A stretch of 64,000 bases of DNA from positions 132,687-196,686 of the forward strand of contig NMRA01000307.1 in NCBI GenBank assembly GCA_002633005.1. Direction: 5' to 3'. This DNA comes from Phoronis australis. Its lineage: Eukaryota; Phoronida; Phoronidae. Numbering within the stretch: position 1 is the stretch's first letter; every line of letters begins with the position of its first letter. A program made the translations under genes and the position numbers. The notes under the pieces were generated by a model. That model searched no databases, had not been told where the DNA came from, and saw only the letters and a list, made by a program, of their open reading frames with translations. Shown one piece after another: positions 1 to 12,500 of the stretch.

Positions 1-135
1 TTTTTTTTTAACTTTTTTTAGTCCTCCCGATTTTTGTCGCGGAAAGGTTCACATTGACCATTTCAAAGGCTGGTTATCGGGCATGATTTGGGCCGTAAAA
101 GTTTCCGCTTTTTTGTCATTGGTCATTCCAAGCCC
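1..135 (+). mobile_element. 3' part of a hAT-like MITE (family of 8128-8625)
   Basis: Positions about 4-135 align with 8498-8625: a T-run, then GTCCTC, TTTTGTCG, GGAAAGGTTCA, GGGCCGTAAAAGTTTCCGC and CATTCCAAGCC at the end. The rest of the element lies left of the window. Non-coding. Confidence 0.7.
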
Positions 136-426
136 TGGCTAATGTCTGTGGAGCTGCTGGGTTCAATTCTGCATTATGACTGCTAATGTCTGTAAAATTA
201 CTTGTATTGTGGAAAATGTCCCTTTAAATGTCGAAATATTCCATTAATTACTTCTAATAAATAGCCTGCTCTTTGAAAATCAGCGAGGGATGTTACATAG
301 CAATAACATCTTTATGCACCCACACGTTTATAAAAGAATCTCACAGGATGTAGGTTCTCACTAATAGAAATCTGCTGTTTTACCTGTACAACATTAACCT
401 GAAGCTCAGAGTTTTCTGTATTCCAG

Positions 427-592
427 ACGTGTGGATCGGCCTCCGTCAAAAGACCTCCTTCGGCTCTTTATCAGAGCCCATGCTGTGCGTACAGGTAATG
501 CCCCTACCAGTCCATGGGTGGTGGATGATGATGTGGTCAAAGAACATGGGTTGGTCAACAAGTTTGCCGCTCTGTTTGTGTCACCTTTAAAG
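427..592 (+). CDS. baz1b: baz1b exon a
   Basis: First exon visible. Acceptor TTCCAG before 427, donor GTATGT after 592; it enters with one base of a split codon and leaves in phase 0. It encodes RVDRPPSKDLLRLFIRAHAV and then a WVVDDDVVKEHGL segment. This matches the conserved block of BAZ1B that follows the WAC domain (human RTERPPNKEIVRYFIRHNAL). The upstream exons are outside the window. Confidence 0.92.
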
Positions 593-3500
593 GTATGTGC
601 TTAGGGTATGCTAAATTGTGTGTCAGTCTTATTTCTTATAGCGGAATTAGGGGTGTATTCCTTAACAAGTTTTTTATGTTTATTAATAAAAAGTTATATA
701 ATAATTGGGGTTACGCATCAGAAAGCATTTTATATGGGCACCCCAAGTAAGGTTAAACACTCAGAAATTATTTTATGAGTCATTTGTATTTACAGTAAAA
801 GTGATATTTCCATGTAACTATTATTGATCCAGTTGTGATTTAAGTAACTAAGTTATTTTTACCTCTTATTGAGCAAGGTTTTAAAGATGTTCCTGTGTGC
901 TCCTAACTAATGCTAATGTATAGCACTAACTAAAAGTCAATGCTTTTTTAACATAATTTAAGATAAACACAAAGTGCAGTCGTATTCACTGACAACTTGT
1001 AAATGTGAAAACAAAGAAACTCTGCAAGTAGTTGACCTTTGCCCTAATGATGTACCTCACGGGTTCACTTATCCTGCAGCATACAGTGTTATTCCCCAGC
1101 ACCACGTCACGACACTTACAAGTCATGGTTCAGTGATTTGCTTGTGGCTGATCACTTTTTCCACAAAACTCGTTCTTAAAAACATTTTCAACAATTTTCA
1201 ACCTATTTCATATTCATCACATCGTCGCTTTATGTTGTGTTTTCTAATTCTCACTAATCTGGCCAAGGAATCACGGAGATAATTAGCGCGCACGTTCCAC
1301 TTTGAAAGCCATTCTGAAGCCGTGGAACAGTTACTAATGAAGTTTTAGAATGTTGAAATATTTGGAGTTTGAGATGCAAAATTATTTTTGAATTGCAAAT
1401 TTAGATCTAACTGAGTACAAGAGATAAAGCGTATGCAGACAATAGGATTAAGCATGTTTTTTATTTTTATCTCATCTGTAGATGGCTGAACTGGGTCGAA
1501 GGTCATTGGAACCAACCAAGAAAAGAAAATCAAACACTAAATCAACAACGAAATTGTCCGGACAGCCAAGTTTAAAGAAGTCCAAAACTAACAAAGTTGA
1601 CAAAAATGACAAATCCAAATCATCATCCCCCAAGAAGAAGTCCACCCCCAAAAAGAAAAATGGACCTATAGACGTAGACAGTGACAGCTCTGATGATCTG
1701 ACCCTGGCACAGGTGAAAAAAGGGGAAACCCCGAAAAAGACTCCCAAATTAAAGTCCCCCAAAAAGTCTGTGTCGAAGAAAAAAGTTACTGATTCATCAG
1801 ACGAGTCGGAATCTGATCTTTATACATTAGCGAGTATTAAACAAGGTACTCCAAAGAAACTGGAGTCTTCTGCTGCCAAGAAAAAACTCAGTCCAAAGAA
1901 GGGGCTATCAACTCCCAAAAAATCATCCAAGAACCCAAGCAAAAAGGCAAATGAAAGGACTCCTAATAAGAAGAAGGTAATGTTTGTCTTATTTGAGTTC
2001 CTGTTTAAATTATTTACTGTGCTGTTTGAAATTAATGCACAAACTTAAGAACCAAAAATTACTTCAAGGCCCAGGGTCTAATCTTTACATTCAAAATCCA
2101 AACTTGAAAATATTGTTGGTATTTTCTGTTCTCCGTGATTACAAACAAAAGCTCAGAACCGTCAACAATTATTTCAAGTTATTTATCAAGTAAAACTTAA
2201 AATTCCAAAACTACTTTCAAGTTAGAGTAAAAAGATTAGATCCTGGGCCCACAACGCTAGTATTTTGTCAACCGTCTTCACCTCGAGGTCTGGAGGCTGA
2301 CCGTCTTCACGCCAAGGTCTCGATACTCAAGGTCCAGAGGCTGGCAAGACTGTTCAGGGAAGAAAATCACCCATCTGTTCTCCAGATGTCTATGTACCAC
2401 CCGTTCAATGAAATATTGACGACCTGTTCATCATGTCTTTGTAAATTTCAGGTTTAAAAGCAACCTCTCAAAAGGAAAGTAAATCGTATTACTATAAATT
2501 GTACACTTGAGCTGTAGTAAATATTGGAATTCAGTTGTTTTCAATTGTTAATTATATTTACCACTATTACTACTTGAACGGGGTCTGCTGGACTGTATTC
2601 ACTGGACTGTATTCACTGGACTGTATTCACTGGACTGTATTCACTGGACTGTATTCACTGGACTGTATTCACTGGACTGTATTCACCTAATTCCTCGATC
2701 TGCAAAGACGTATCGTCTTCTTCGAAAGGATGATGTTGAATACAAGTGATTGGAACGTGAGACCTCGTTTGTCTGGTAACATGGTCAATACTCTCATTCC
2801 ATGCATACGACAATTTAAATCTGGCTAATTAAGTGCCTGTAGTAGAGAATGCAGGTATTGATGTTAAAATAACATTTTAGCTCTTGATTTTATAGTCACT
2901 CAAACAGATGACCTTATTTGATATCAAGAAAAAGACTCCTTCGAATACCTCAAAGTCCCCAAGGCCCAAAATTGCCTCACCACCAAGGTTACCCAAGATA
3001 GCAGTCATGTAAGTTTTAACTTTAGGGCTGTAAATATGATGTTGCGAAGACTGCCTTTGATTAAAAGGCACAGCGCATAGATTTTAATGTATTTGTTTTT
3101 GAAGTTGAGTTCACCCCAAATTTAACAACATCACGTACAGTGGACCAGAATGTTGAGAATCTCAACTGAATAATGGGCATCAAACTGATTTTCAAAATCC
3201 AGGACCACAATTAAGTATGCATACACCTAACTTTCTGCGATTCTGCTGCATTGCTCTCAACGCTTTTGAAAATTCCTTTGTACTACTCTTAAATAAGTCG
3301 GACAGTTGAGGCCTCAAAACTCCCCTCGCTTTATTTTCACCTGTTTAGAACAGAGGAAGAATTTCTTCATTCAACAGATGTGATGTGAAAATAAGAACAT
3401 ATTGTACGTTACAGTTCTTCATATCTTGCTTTTTTACTGACAGTTCATAAAAAGTGAAGTTGGTTGCCTTTCAGCTTTGCAGTTGCCTTTTAGAAATTGT

Positions 3501-6500
3501 TACACTATTTTGAAAATTTCACATTTTACTGATTAGGTCAAAAAAGCGTGTTTGGTTCTGGTCTGATTTTTTTGTTTGAAAATTAAGTTTGTTGTGCGGT
3601 ATTTTTAGCAGCTCCTTTTTCAAAAAAGACAATCCACCAAAGCAAAAAATGATGTGGCATTTTTTGCTCATTTCTTGGCATGTCATGACGTTTTTGAACC
3701 ATGCTCACCTGTGCCTTTGTGCAGCTTTAAAAAGCACAAAACCTTGGCTGAAATTAATACAGGTGGATGTCTTTTTTACTTTTTAGTTGGTGAGCTCAGG
3801 TCTCCATATCGGTGTTCTCCACAACAAAAATTCCAAACTCAACGCAAATTTTTATGTTAGTAAACACTGTTCTTTCCGTAACCACAACATGGTCACTGTT
3901 TATTTATATAGGTTTTAAAAATGTACACTGAACTGGTGTGACCTACTTTTTGACTTTTCCCCACCAATTTTTCACCAAAAGTCCTCCAAAGCATTTGTGA
4001 CAGACTCAGAAAGTCAAATTAAACGTTATAAGTTCCTTTAATAATAAAAATGTCAATTCTAGTTTCAGTTCTACTAAATATTAAATACTACTAACATGTG
4101 ATCTGGTGTGACCAAGTTTTTAGTGACACCTGTTGTCCAGTTGAATAATTCGCCACCATATGTCAGTCAAAATCAAAATCCGCTTAATTAAGCATATTAA
4201 TTTGTTAATTACAGGTTTAAGTGCAAAATTTTAAAGTTTAAATAATATTGCTGGCTAGTCAATTATTAAGGTAAGGTAGCTGACACCATAAAATTATGTT
4301 AAAAAAAGAATTTCTTCAGATTTTTTAGCAATAATTTACACTCTATTATTACAAAAATTGTCATATATTTATTGTTAACTGCCTCATAACATTAGGAACT
4401 ATGGTTGATGTTGGCAAATTCACCCTCATTTTTGATTCTGAGGGCAAAAGTGCCAAGCGAAAGTTTTAACTTGGCGCGGCACTTTTTAAAATCGACGTGG
4501 CAAAATTTAAACTCGTTGCTGTGTCGAGTCAAAGCTGGTCGTGGAGAACACTGAATGTGCGTTGGACCAGAACCAACTTTTTGGCCTTATTTGAAAATAT
4601 TTGATTTATACCCTTTGGAAGACCATCGTTTAGGAATTTGTTTAAACAAGATAGCTTTACGGTCAAATTCCTTTTATGAAGTTTTCAACTGAAAACAAAC
4701 AGAAAGGGTATCTTTAAATTCCGGTTTTCACCATGCCAGATGTGTTTGTCAAATTGCAGGCTGCGTAAGGCGATCAAGGAGGAGAAAATGCAATTGATAA
4801 AACAGTTGTTGACTAAAGCAGCGAGGGATTTGTCGGCTAAACAGAGGGAGAAGTTGCCGGACGACTTGAAGGACAAGGTGTTGGAGAAATTCGAGCACCT
4901 GGAGCACAAGCGTAAGCTGTAAGTTTCATTGAATAAATGCACAGACAGACTGGCAACAGACCACTTGCGGTTCTCTGAATTTAGCGGAAAAGTGGGACAA
5001 CAAATTTGCTGTCTCGTAGCATAAACTTGCAAAAGATGTATGGCCCTGTAGGTTAAAAGGCAACGTGAGGTTTCACAAACCTCAGGTAGATGCCTTCTGT
5101 GCAGTAATACTGAGTGAAAGGTTAGCACCATGGCAACACTGGAAGTGGGTCAAAATACACCATTCGAACATAGTCTGTTGTGTATGCACTACGCCATATA
5201 ATGTCTATTGAAGATCACCATTATGTTTGTTCAGTGAGATTGGATGCAGAGACAAGTTAGAAGCAAACTCATTTTTGGACTGATTACATCACTTGAATAC
5301 TGTTGCTTGGAAGGTTAATGTAGGTCAGGGGAACAGTTATTAGTTAATTCATTTTTCAAGTGTACATTACCTGTACATGTACTCCGCTGAAATATGTCTT
5401 TTATAATTTATTTATTTGAACAAGAGGCCACCGGCCCGTAGTTCACAATTTCGTTTCTGATCATCATTGCCCTTTGTATATACATTGAAATATTTTTAAA
5501 GTGGTGTTTGCTGTTCTCGAGTTAAAAAGAGACCTGATATTGTGGCAGCGTGATATAAGTCTTTCTTAAATCTTCCAATACTGGACAGCGTAACATGAAA
5601 TGCTCTTTTGTTTCAATCTATCCGGTACTACAAATGTTACAAGTTCTTTCACTTCGGGCAATACCATTTCTCCTGCCGTTTTGAATTTCTAATGTGTCAG
5701 CCGAACATCTAATGTGTGAGTTGAACATCTAATGTGTGAGTTGAACATCTAATGTGTGAGTCGAACATGTAATGTGTGAGTCGAACATGTAATGTGTGAG
5801 TCGAACATGTAATGTGTGAGTTGAACATGTAATGTGTGAGTTGAACATGTAATGTGTGAGTCGAACATGTAATGTGTGAGTCGAACATGTAATGTGTGAG
5901 TCGAACATGTAATGTGTGAGTCGAACATCTAATGTGTGAGTCGCACATCTAATGTGTGAGTCGAACATGTAATGTGTGAGTTGAACATCTAATGGTCGCT
6001 ATGTAAAATATCTGCTGCTGCGTCATTTCCCTTCATAATTACTTTTCACAAGATAACTTGTACTTAATTCCTCTGTAAATTCACACTTATTCATATTTTC
6101 TACTACCGACAACCAACTGTGGAAGTTAACATCTCCATGTTTCTTAAAGAAAACTGGCGATTTGTAGTTCTAGAAAATATAATGCCAAAAATTGCAGCTT
6201 TCCCCTTTAAATGAGAGCTTGATTGAGATTTTGTGGACATAGAATCAAATTAAGAATTCCTTACAAAATCTGTGTTGTAACAGTTGGAAGTCATTCTATG
6301 TCTTTAAAGGTACTTTTTCGTCTTCCATTTTGGTTAAATACCTACTTTTAAATTATTGTAGTCAAAACATGTTCATCAATAGTGCTCTTGTTACTCGACT
6401 TTACTATTCCAAAATAAACATTTGGAATTTCTGGTGGTGCACTTACAAAATGGCTGCCATAGGTGGATGCTATTGAATTTCAAATTCTATGAAATGATTA

Positions 6501-9500
6501 AAAAATGCAAACTCATACAGGGCTGTAATTCATGAAATGTGCCTACTTTTATAATATTTTTCAATTTATAAGACTTGTGTTATGTTCTTAAGTCTTGACG
6601 GGAAAGGAAATTTAATCTTTAATGAACCTGTGTCCTTGTCTGTCTCTGTTGCTAGTAAAACCATGACAGCTGAGGAGAAAGTGGCTTACTTAAAGGAGAT
6701 AAAGAAAAAACAGAAAGCCTTACGACAACAGAAACACAAGCAAGAGAAGGCGGTACGAATGAATGTAGTTAAATGAACATATCTTGGCTACTTATTGACT
6801 CAACAAGAAAGTCATGTAATTGGCCAACACATTATACAAAAGTGAATCTCAAAACATTCATTTTGTGATTTATGACTATCGTTTCCAACTCGTAAATAGA
6901 ATGAGATAAATTTCTTTTCCTGACCAAAGCACATGGTCAGTAATACCACACGCAGCACTTTTCTCCAGCACTGATTGGTTCACAAGATGCAGTCCCACCA
7001 GAGAGTAAATTTACATAATTTTTTCTGTTGTTGAAATTACAGAATCACGGTGAATCACAGTAATGATATTGTTACCTGGATTTAGTTTGTCCTGAGAAGA
7101 ATTTTTTTTGTAAGATTTAGGCTGAAATAATTTATATAGCTGAAATAACTGCTCTGATCTTAAGCCCCGCCCATTGTTGGTTGAAGTGTTAGATACACGA
7201 GCTGTACAAATTTGCCAGTTTGTGGTAATTAAAGACAAGGTGTATGCCTGCAAGTTTTAAAAATGAAAAATTGAAGTCGTGGTGTTTTGATCTTGAGAAA
7301 TACAATAAACCTAACTAAAAGTCTGGTAACTCTTATTTTAAAAGAACTCCAAATTATTTCACGGAAACTGAAAAGAAGAGTACTTTAATTGAATTGAAAT
7401 GTAAGAGGAATTACTGGCATTTCTTGAACAGAAAGTGTTTGGGAAGGGAGTAATTATTGTTATTTCTTGAACAGAAAGTTGAAGACCAACAATTGGACCT
7501 TACGCCCCTGCCCCCACCTAAGTTAGTTCCCATGCCTGATGGGTTGCCAAACGAGTGCTTTGGAGATGTTGCTATGGTGACAGAATTTCTGCGATGCTTT
7601 GGTGGTCTTCTTATGCCGGAGGATGAATACCCAATCTATTCAGGTAATCTTGAAAAAATAATATTTCCTTACCGGAATTTTCTGTTCATCTGGTTGTATA
7701 CGTTTAAATATGTTATAAAAATTTAAATGAAGCACATTTACAAGGAAGAGGTTGTTACCATGCAAGATTTTGTGAAAACAGAAGCTGTGAGCATTTTTTA
7801 AATTAAACTTAAAATGGGATGTTTGGTGTTTTCCTGTTAAAATGCGATTAGGTCGTTCTTCGCACTAAAGTTGAGATTTAACTGCAGTTACTGTAATGGA
7901 CACTTGAATATTTTAATATTGTTATCTGTACATGTGAGTGTTGTTTTCGAACAGATTTTCTGGTTTGTAGTCAACCACAAGATGGCATCTTTGAAAATAA
8001 CATGTGCAGTTTCAAAGTTTTACTGTTACAATGGCGTTCAGGAAATTAAATCCTATCTCCATGATTGCAAGTTGGCTGGCTGTACTGTCAGTGGCTGTGA
8101 TCCAATTCGATGTTTTCGTTGTTACCACAAGGCTTGGAATTTTCTGCGGAAACGCGGATTTCCGCTTTTTTCAAATGTTCTGTTCGCGTATTTTATTATA
8201 TTTTCACGTAAAAAATCGGGATTTGATATAAAATTTCCACGGCAAATTCCTTTCTTACCGCGGCGTTGCCGACGACGTTCACCTAGAAAAGCGGAAGTTG
8301 CTCTTTATGTTTCGGAGGAACGTAAATTGTCAACATTTCCGGGGCATCTGGGATAGCGTGGTGGGATTTTCAATGGCGTCTCGTGTGATTGTAAACCGCG
8401 GTGACAAATACTACGGCTCTGCGGCCAAAAATGTGTGGGGGTGGGAGGGGACGGTCGAGCTAAAAAGACGCAGACGCATGCTACTAATGGTGGTAACGTT
8501 TTTTTTTGTCCTCTTGACTTTTGTCGGCAAATGAAGGTTCATATCGGCTATTGCAAGACTGGGTAGCGCGCATGTTTTGGGCCGTAAAAGTTTCCGCGTT
8601 TTTTGTCATTAGTCATTCCAAGCCGTGTTACCAACATGTTAGTTACCTCTGCCGGTTGTTAATGTTATTTACACGCGATGTTATTCACTTTCAGATGCTC
8701 TCATGAAGGGTTTGGTGAGCGGTAAGGAAGGCTTTGTATATCTATCAAGAGCTGTTACTACCTTGTTACAGACACTGCTTCAGGATGAAATTGCTGAGGT
8801 ACAACTGATGGAAATTGTTATGCATAAGGCTACTGATAATTTGAATTATGTAAAAAGTTGTAGCAGATATTTTAATTATAATTTACGGCATTTGAAGTTA
8901 TGCATCAACATAGAATTGTCTGTTTCAAGCTAACTGCACAAGGTGTTCGGTACTGACTAACACTGGGATAAAGACTGGCAGCTCAAAATCTTGTTTTTAT
9001 GCCATTGGTATTGTCAGTGTTTTACAGCATTTAAACCTATTAATGAATTAATCTCCAGTGAATTAATCACAATTTTATATTTAAACCAAAGTACAACTTA
9101 TGTTTTTTGGAAATTCAAGTTTTCAGTGAACGTGATTGTGGCTGAGAAATTTGATCGTTAACTAATTGTCATTGAGACGATTATGTTGACTAGATTAACC
9201 CTTTTGGTGTGGTTTGTTTCGTGGAGGAAAATCAATGCTGTCCCTTGTTACAGTTGTGAAAAGCTGCCTTGGAAACATCACAAGCAACATTTCAAGACAT
9301 TTTATTTTGAAATATATTGCAAAACTCACACATATTGTAATTCTGTTACTCTTTAAGTTTAGTTTTGAACCATGTTTAATTCCGTACTGAGATAGTGGAT
9401 TGTCGGTTCACTTGTAATAAGCGTGTTCGCCGATGTAATTTACAGGACTACAAGGAGCTCGGTGTTCAGCTGTCAGAGATTCCAGTCAACCAGTACACGG

Positions 9501-12500
9501 CATCTGAGCTGGTGCGTCTCTGTTTGCGGCGACATGATAGCGAAGATGTGTCCGATGATGAAGACAGTGAAGAGGCAATGATGTTTGACATTGAGGAAGT
9601 GGTCAGTCACTTTAGACTAACGTTGAACTATTGTCATCCTGAGATAGGCTCTTCTAAGAAATTTGAAAAGAAGTGAAGTTATACACCAGAACAGGTCCAC
9701 TTTCTGCATTCCATTGAGTTGTATGGTGGGAAAGAAACAAGTACACTTTGAAATTCATGAATTCAAAACTTTGCTGGCATTGCAACAAATTTTGTTAAAT
9801 TTGATGTTTAAAGCTATATAACCTCTACCTGAAAACTGAAAAGTGTTTACGAAAGTGACTGTGTGGAGACACCTGTTGGTGCAGAGACATGGGTCTGTTA
9901 CTTTCTTGAAATCTGTCTTATCATAATGTACTCGTCAGTGTTACCACTCAGGGCGCTTAAATTGGGAATCTAAAAAAGGGGGTGGGTGGTAAGTCGAGCA
10001 CGGGCGGTTAAAATCTAAATTTTTGAAAAGTCGGGAGTTGTTGCTTTAATACTGCATGGAGGACAGATTTTACCCTCACGGAGCTAATGACAAGTTGATT
10101 TTTTGCACTGTTGCCTTTGGTTGGGCGCTTCCATTATGGTGTCGGGGGTGAAAGTTATTAAAAACATGCATTTAACCAAGACCGGAATAGCGACACAAGT
10201 TGGCTTGTCACTGTGGACCATGTCTTTGCTTATTTCAATGCTCAGAGTGGTTATGTTTCGTATACTGTCACAGGGAATCACAGAAAGGTCGGCCACGGAC
10301 GCAAAATTTGTGTCAATTATCGCTTTGTTGGTTCTTCCACAGCAAATGAAATACATTCGACAAGCGCTGTCTCAGTAATTGGTACATGCCGACACGAGAT
10401 CCGTGCGTGAGCCAAAGGAAACAATTGTGTCTCCTTCAGTAAAGGGCATGAGAATACGGGTATTTTACCGCCATAGTAAGGCAAGGTCCCTGTTCCGCTA
10501 AAACTGATTGATTGTCACAGAAAGGTAAACGAGCTGCACTCGTTTTGGAATCTCAATTTTGTGTGACGAACGTTCACAGAAGCACAGACACTTAGGAAGT
10601 CTCGATCATGAAAAATTGGGGGTGGGCGGTAAGCCGAGCATGGGCCGTAACACGGACGAGTACGGTAATTACTATTAAAATTTGTGCATTTTCTTGTGAC
10701 ACGAATTGTCACTCTTCTACATTATCTTTGCATTTATCAAAGGTTAAGTCATAGAACTAACCTTTTGGTCTACATCTACTTTTACATGTAGATAGTTTGC
10801 ATCTACTTTTACAAGTAGATAATTTTTAAAAGGTCACTTAACTGTGTTTCGGTGAACATGCCCAAAATTGATCCTGCCATGTGCTTTTGTATGCTTAGTA
10901 TTTCTAATTTATACACTTTAATCTTTTCTGTGTCAGGAAGTGTATCCCTTGGTTTGATCCAAGGGCGGTCTTGAGACGAGCTTTCATTTCCCAGCAGCCA
11001 TTGATAACTTTAGCCAATGCGACAATTACACTTGTCAATTTATCAGACTTCGGTAGCTCTCACTTTCCAATGTCTTGAGCGTTGAGAAGGATCATAGAGC
11101 ATTCCTTTGTGTCGAGGTTGTGTGTGATCTTGTAGATGTCTTTAGTAAACTTTGACGATGTTTGGTATAATTTAAAGACTGATGAGTGAGCTGCACTACA
11201 CAAGACAGAAGTAATGAAACAAAGTACCATATCCCTGTTCACATCAAAACTGAGTGGCAATAGCAATATGGCTGGCAAAGTTCTAATTGCAGTATTGCTT
11301 AATAGTCTTCTAACTTTCCTGTTATTCCTCCTGACTGTCATGACGGGGAGTTCCAGGTTTTTGTATGAATGCTTGTGGCTTGTACTGTGTGTGGCTATCT
11401 GGTTCATTGATTACTTATCTTTGCAGTCTGAGTTACTGATTGGGCAACTTGAGACGAGTGAGCTATTTGAGATAGAAGCCACTCAGAAGTTACAAGTGTT
11501 AACTGGGCTCTGTCACCGTATACTGGGCACATACTCTGTGCAGGATTATATGGAGGACAGGCAGAAGGACGCTAGCGCCCTCTGGTAAGCTGAAGTTGGA
11601 TTAGAGCTCGTGGAATGTGCTGCAAATCATTTACAGTTTTTGGTTTCAGATGTCAACTGTTTATGGCCTTGCAAAAGTTGTTTCCAAGTACAGATAGTGA
11701 AACTTCTGAATAAAAAGCTTTTCAGAAACATTTCATGCAAAGATATCTAACTGACTGATATATCTAAATAGTTTCATTTCGTTGGGTCCATATAAATATA
11801 TTGAGGGTGAAATTCTTTGTGAATGAGCGAGAAGATTCAATTATTTGTGCAACAGTTTGGATCAGCTACCTCTTATTCTCAGACCACTGAAGCTAGCTAG
11901 GCTGTTACTTACTGTTGATTGCTCACAAATTCATATGTTGCAGCTGTCTGTAAAAACTGCTGTTATTTGTGTGGTACACATCAGGAATGTACAAAGATTT
12001 TTTAAACTGTTTATTTTATCTTAGAAATACTACAAGACGTGTTGTAATCACTGCCTACAAGTCATAAGCATTGTATTCAGGCAGAAAGTTGATTGATTAG
12101 TGTTAAGGTATGAGAGAATGTTTCATACAGTCTTGTGACAATTTACGTTGCTGTATGCAAAAGGACAGATAATGTTACAAACCTCCTGATGTCTTGATAG
12201 TGGAACTTCGTTTTGGTCCTCTGAACAATATTCAAAAATCTCATGAATTCTTTTCGTCAGCAATGGAGAATATTCATTTGTCTCTTAATAAGAAAAAATT
12301 CCCTTTTCAACAGACAGAGGCATCATTTCCCCTATGTAGAGCAAAGTCTATGAGTTGGCCGTAACTCCCTTTGGCACATGCTGCTTACAAAACCGTAGAC
12401 ATTTTTTCTCATAACTTCAGGAGAGAAAAGATTGCTGAACTGAAAGAGAAAAAAGATCAACGGAAGGCTGAGATGGAAAAGAAGAAAGAAGAACGACAGA

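Noticed and set aside
1482-1484. ATG as a translation start of a small Lys-rich protein
   Set aside because: It directly follows an acceptor AG, is in phase with the upstream BAZ1B exon, and matches the internal protein sequence of the family.
1472-1762. Minus-strand 96-codon open frame
   Set aside because: Antisense shadow of the Lys/Ser-rich baz1b exon 1482-1976.
5709-5968. Two minus-strand 79-codon open frames with a repeating Cys/Ser/His peptide
   Set aside because: Pure translation of the 20-bp satellite; repeats of the same peptide in shifted frames, no start context.
5692-5994. Regular direct repeats that could suggest a CRISPR array
   Set aside because: The repeats are contiguous with no unique spacers, and the setting is an intron of an animal gene.
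11214-11426. Hydrophobic open frame in phase with the WHIM1 exon, looking like transmembrane segments
   Set aside because: Sequence is intronic, overlaps a dispersed repeat fragment (ATTCTAATTGCAG), and the homology to BAZ1B begins exactly at the splice acceptor at 11427.
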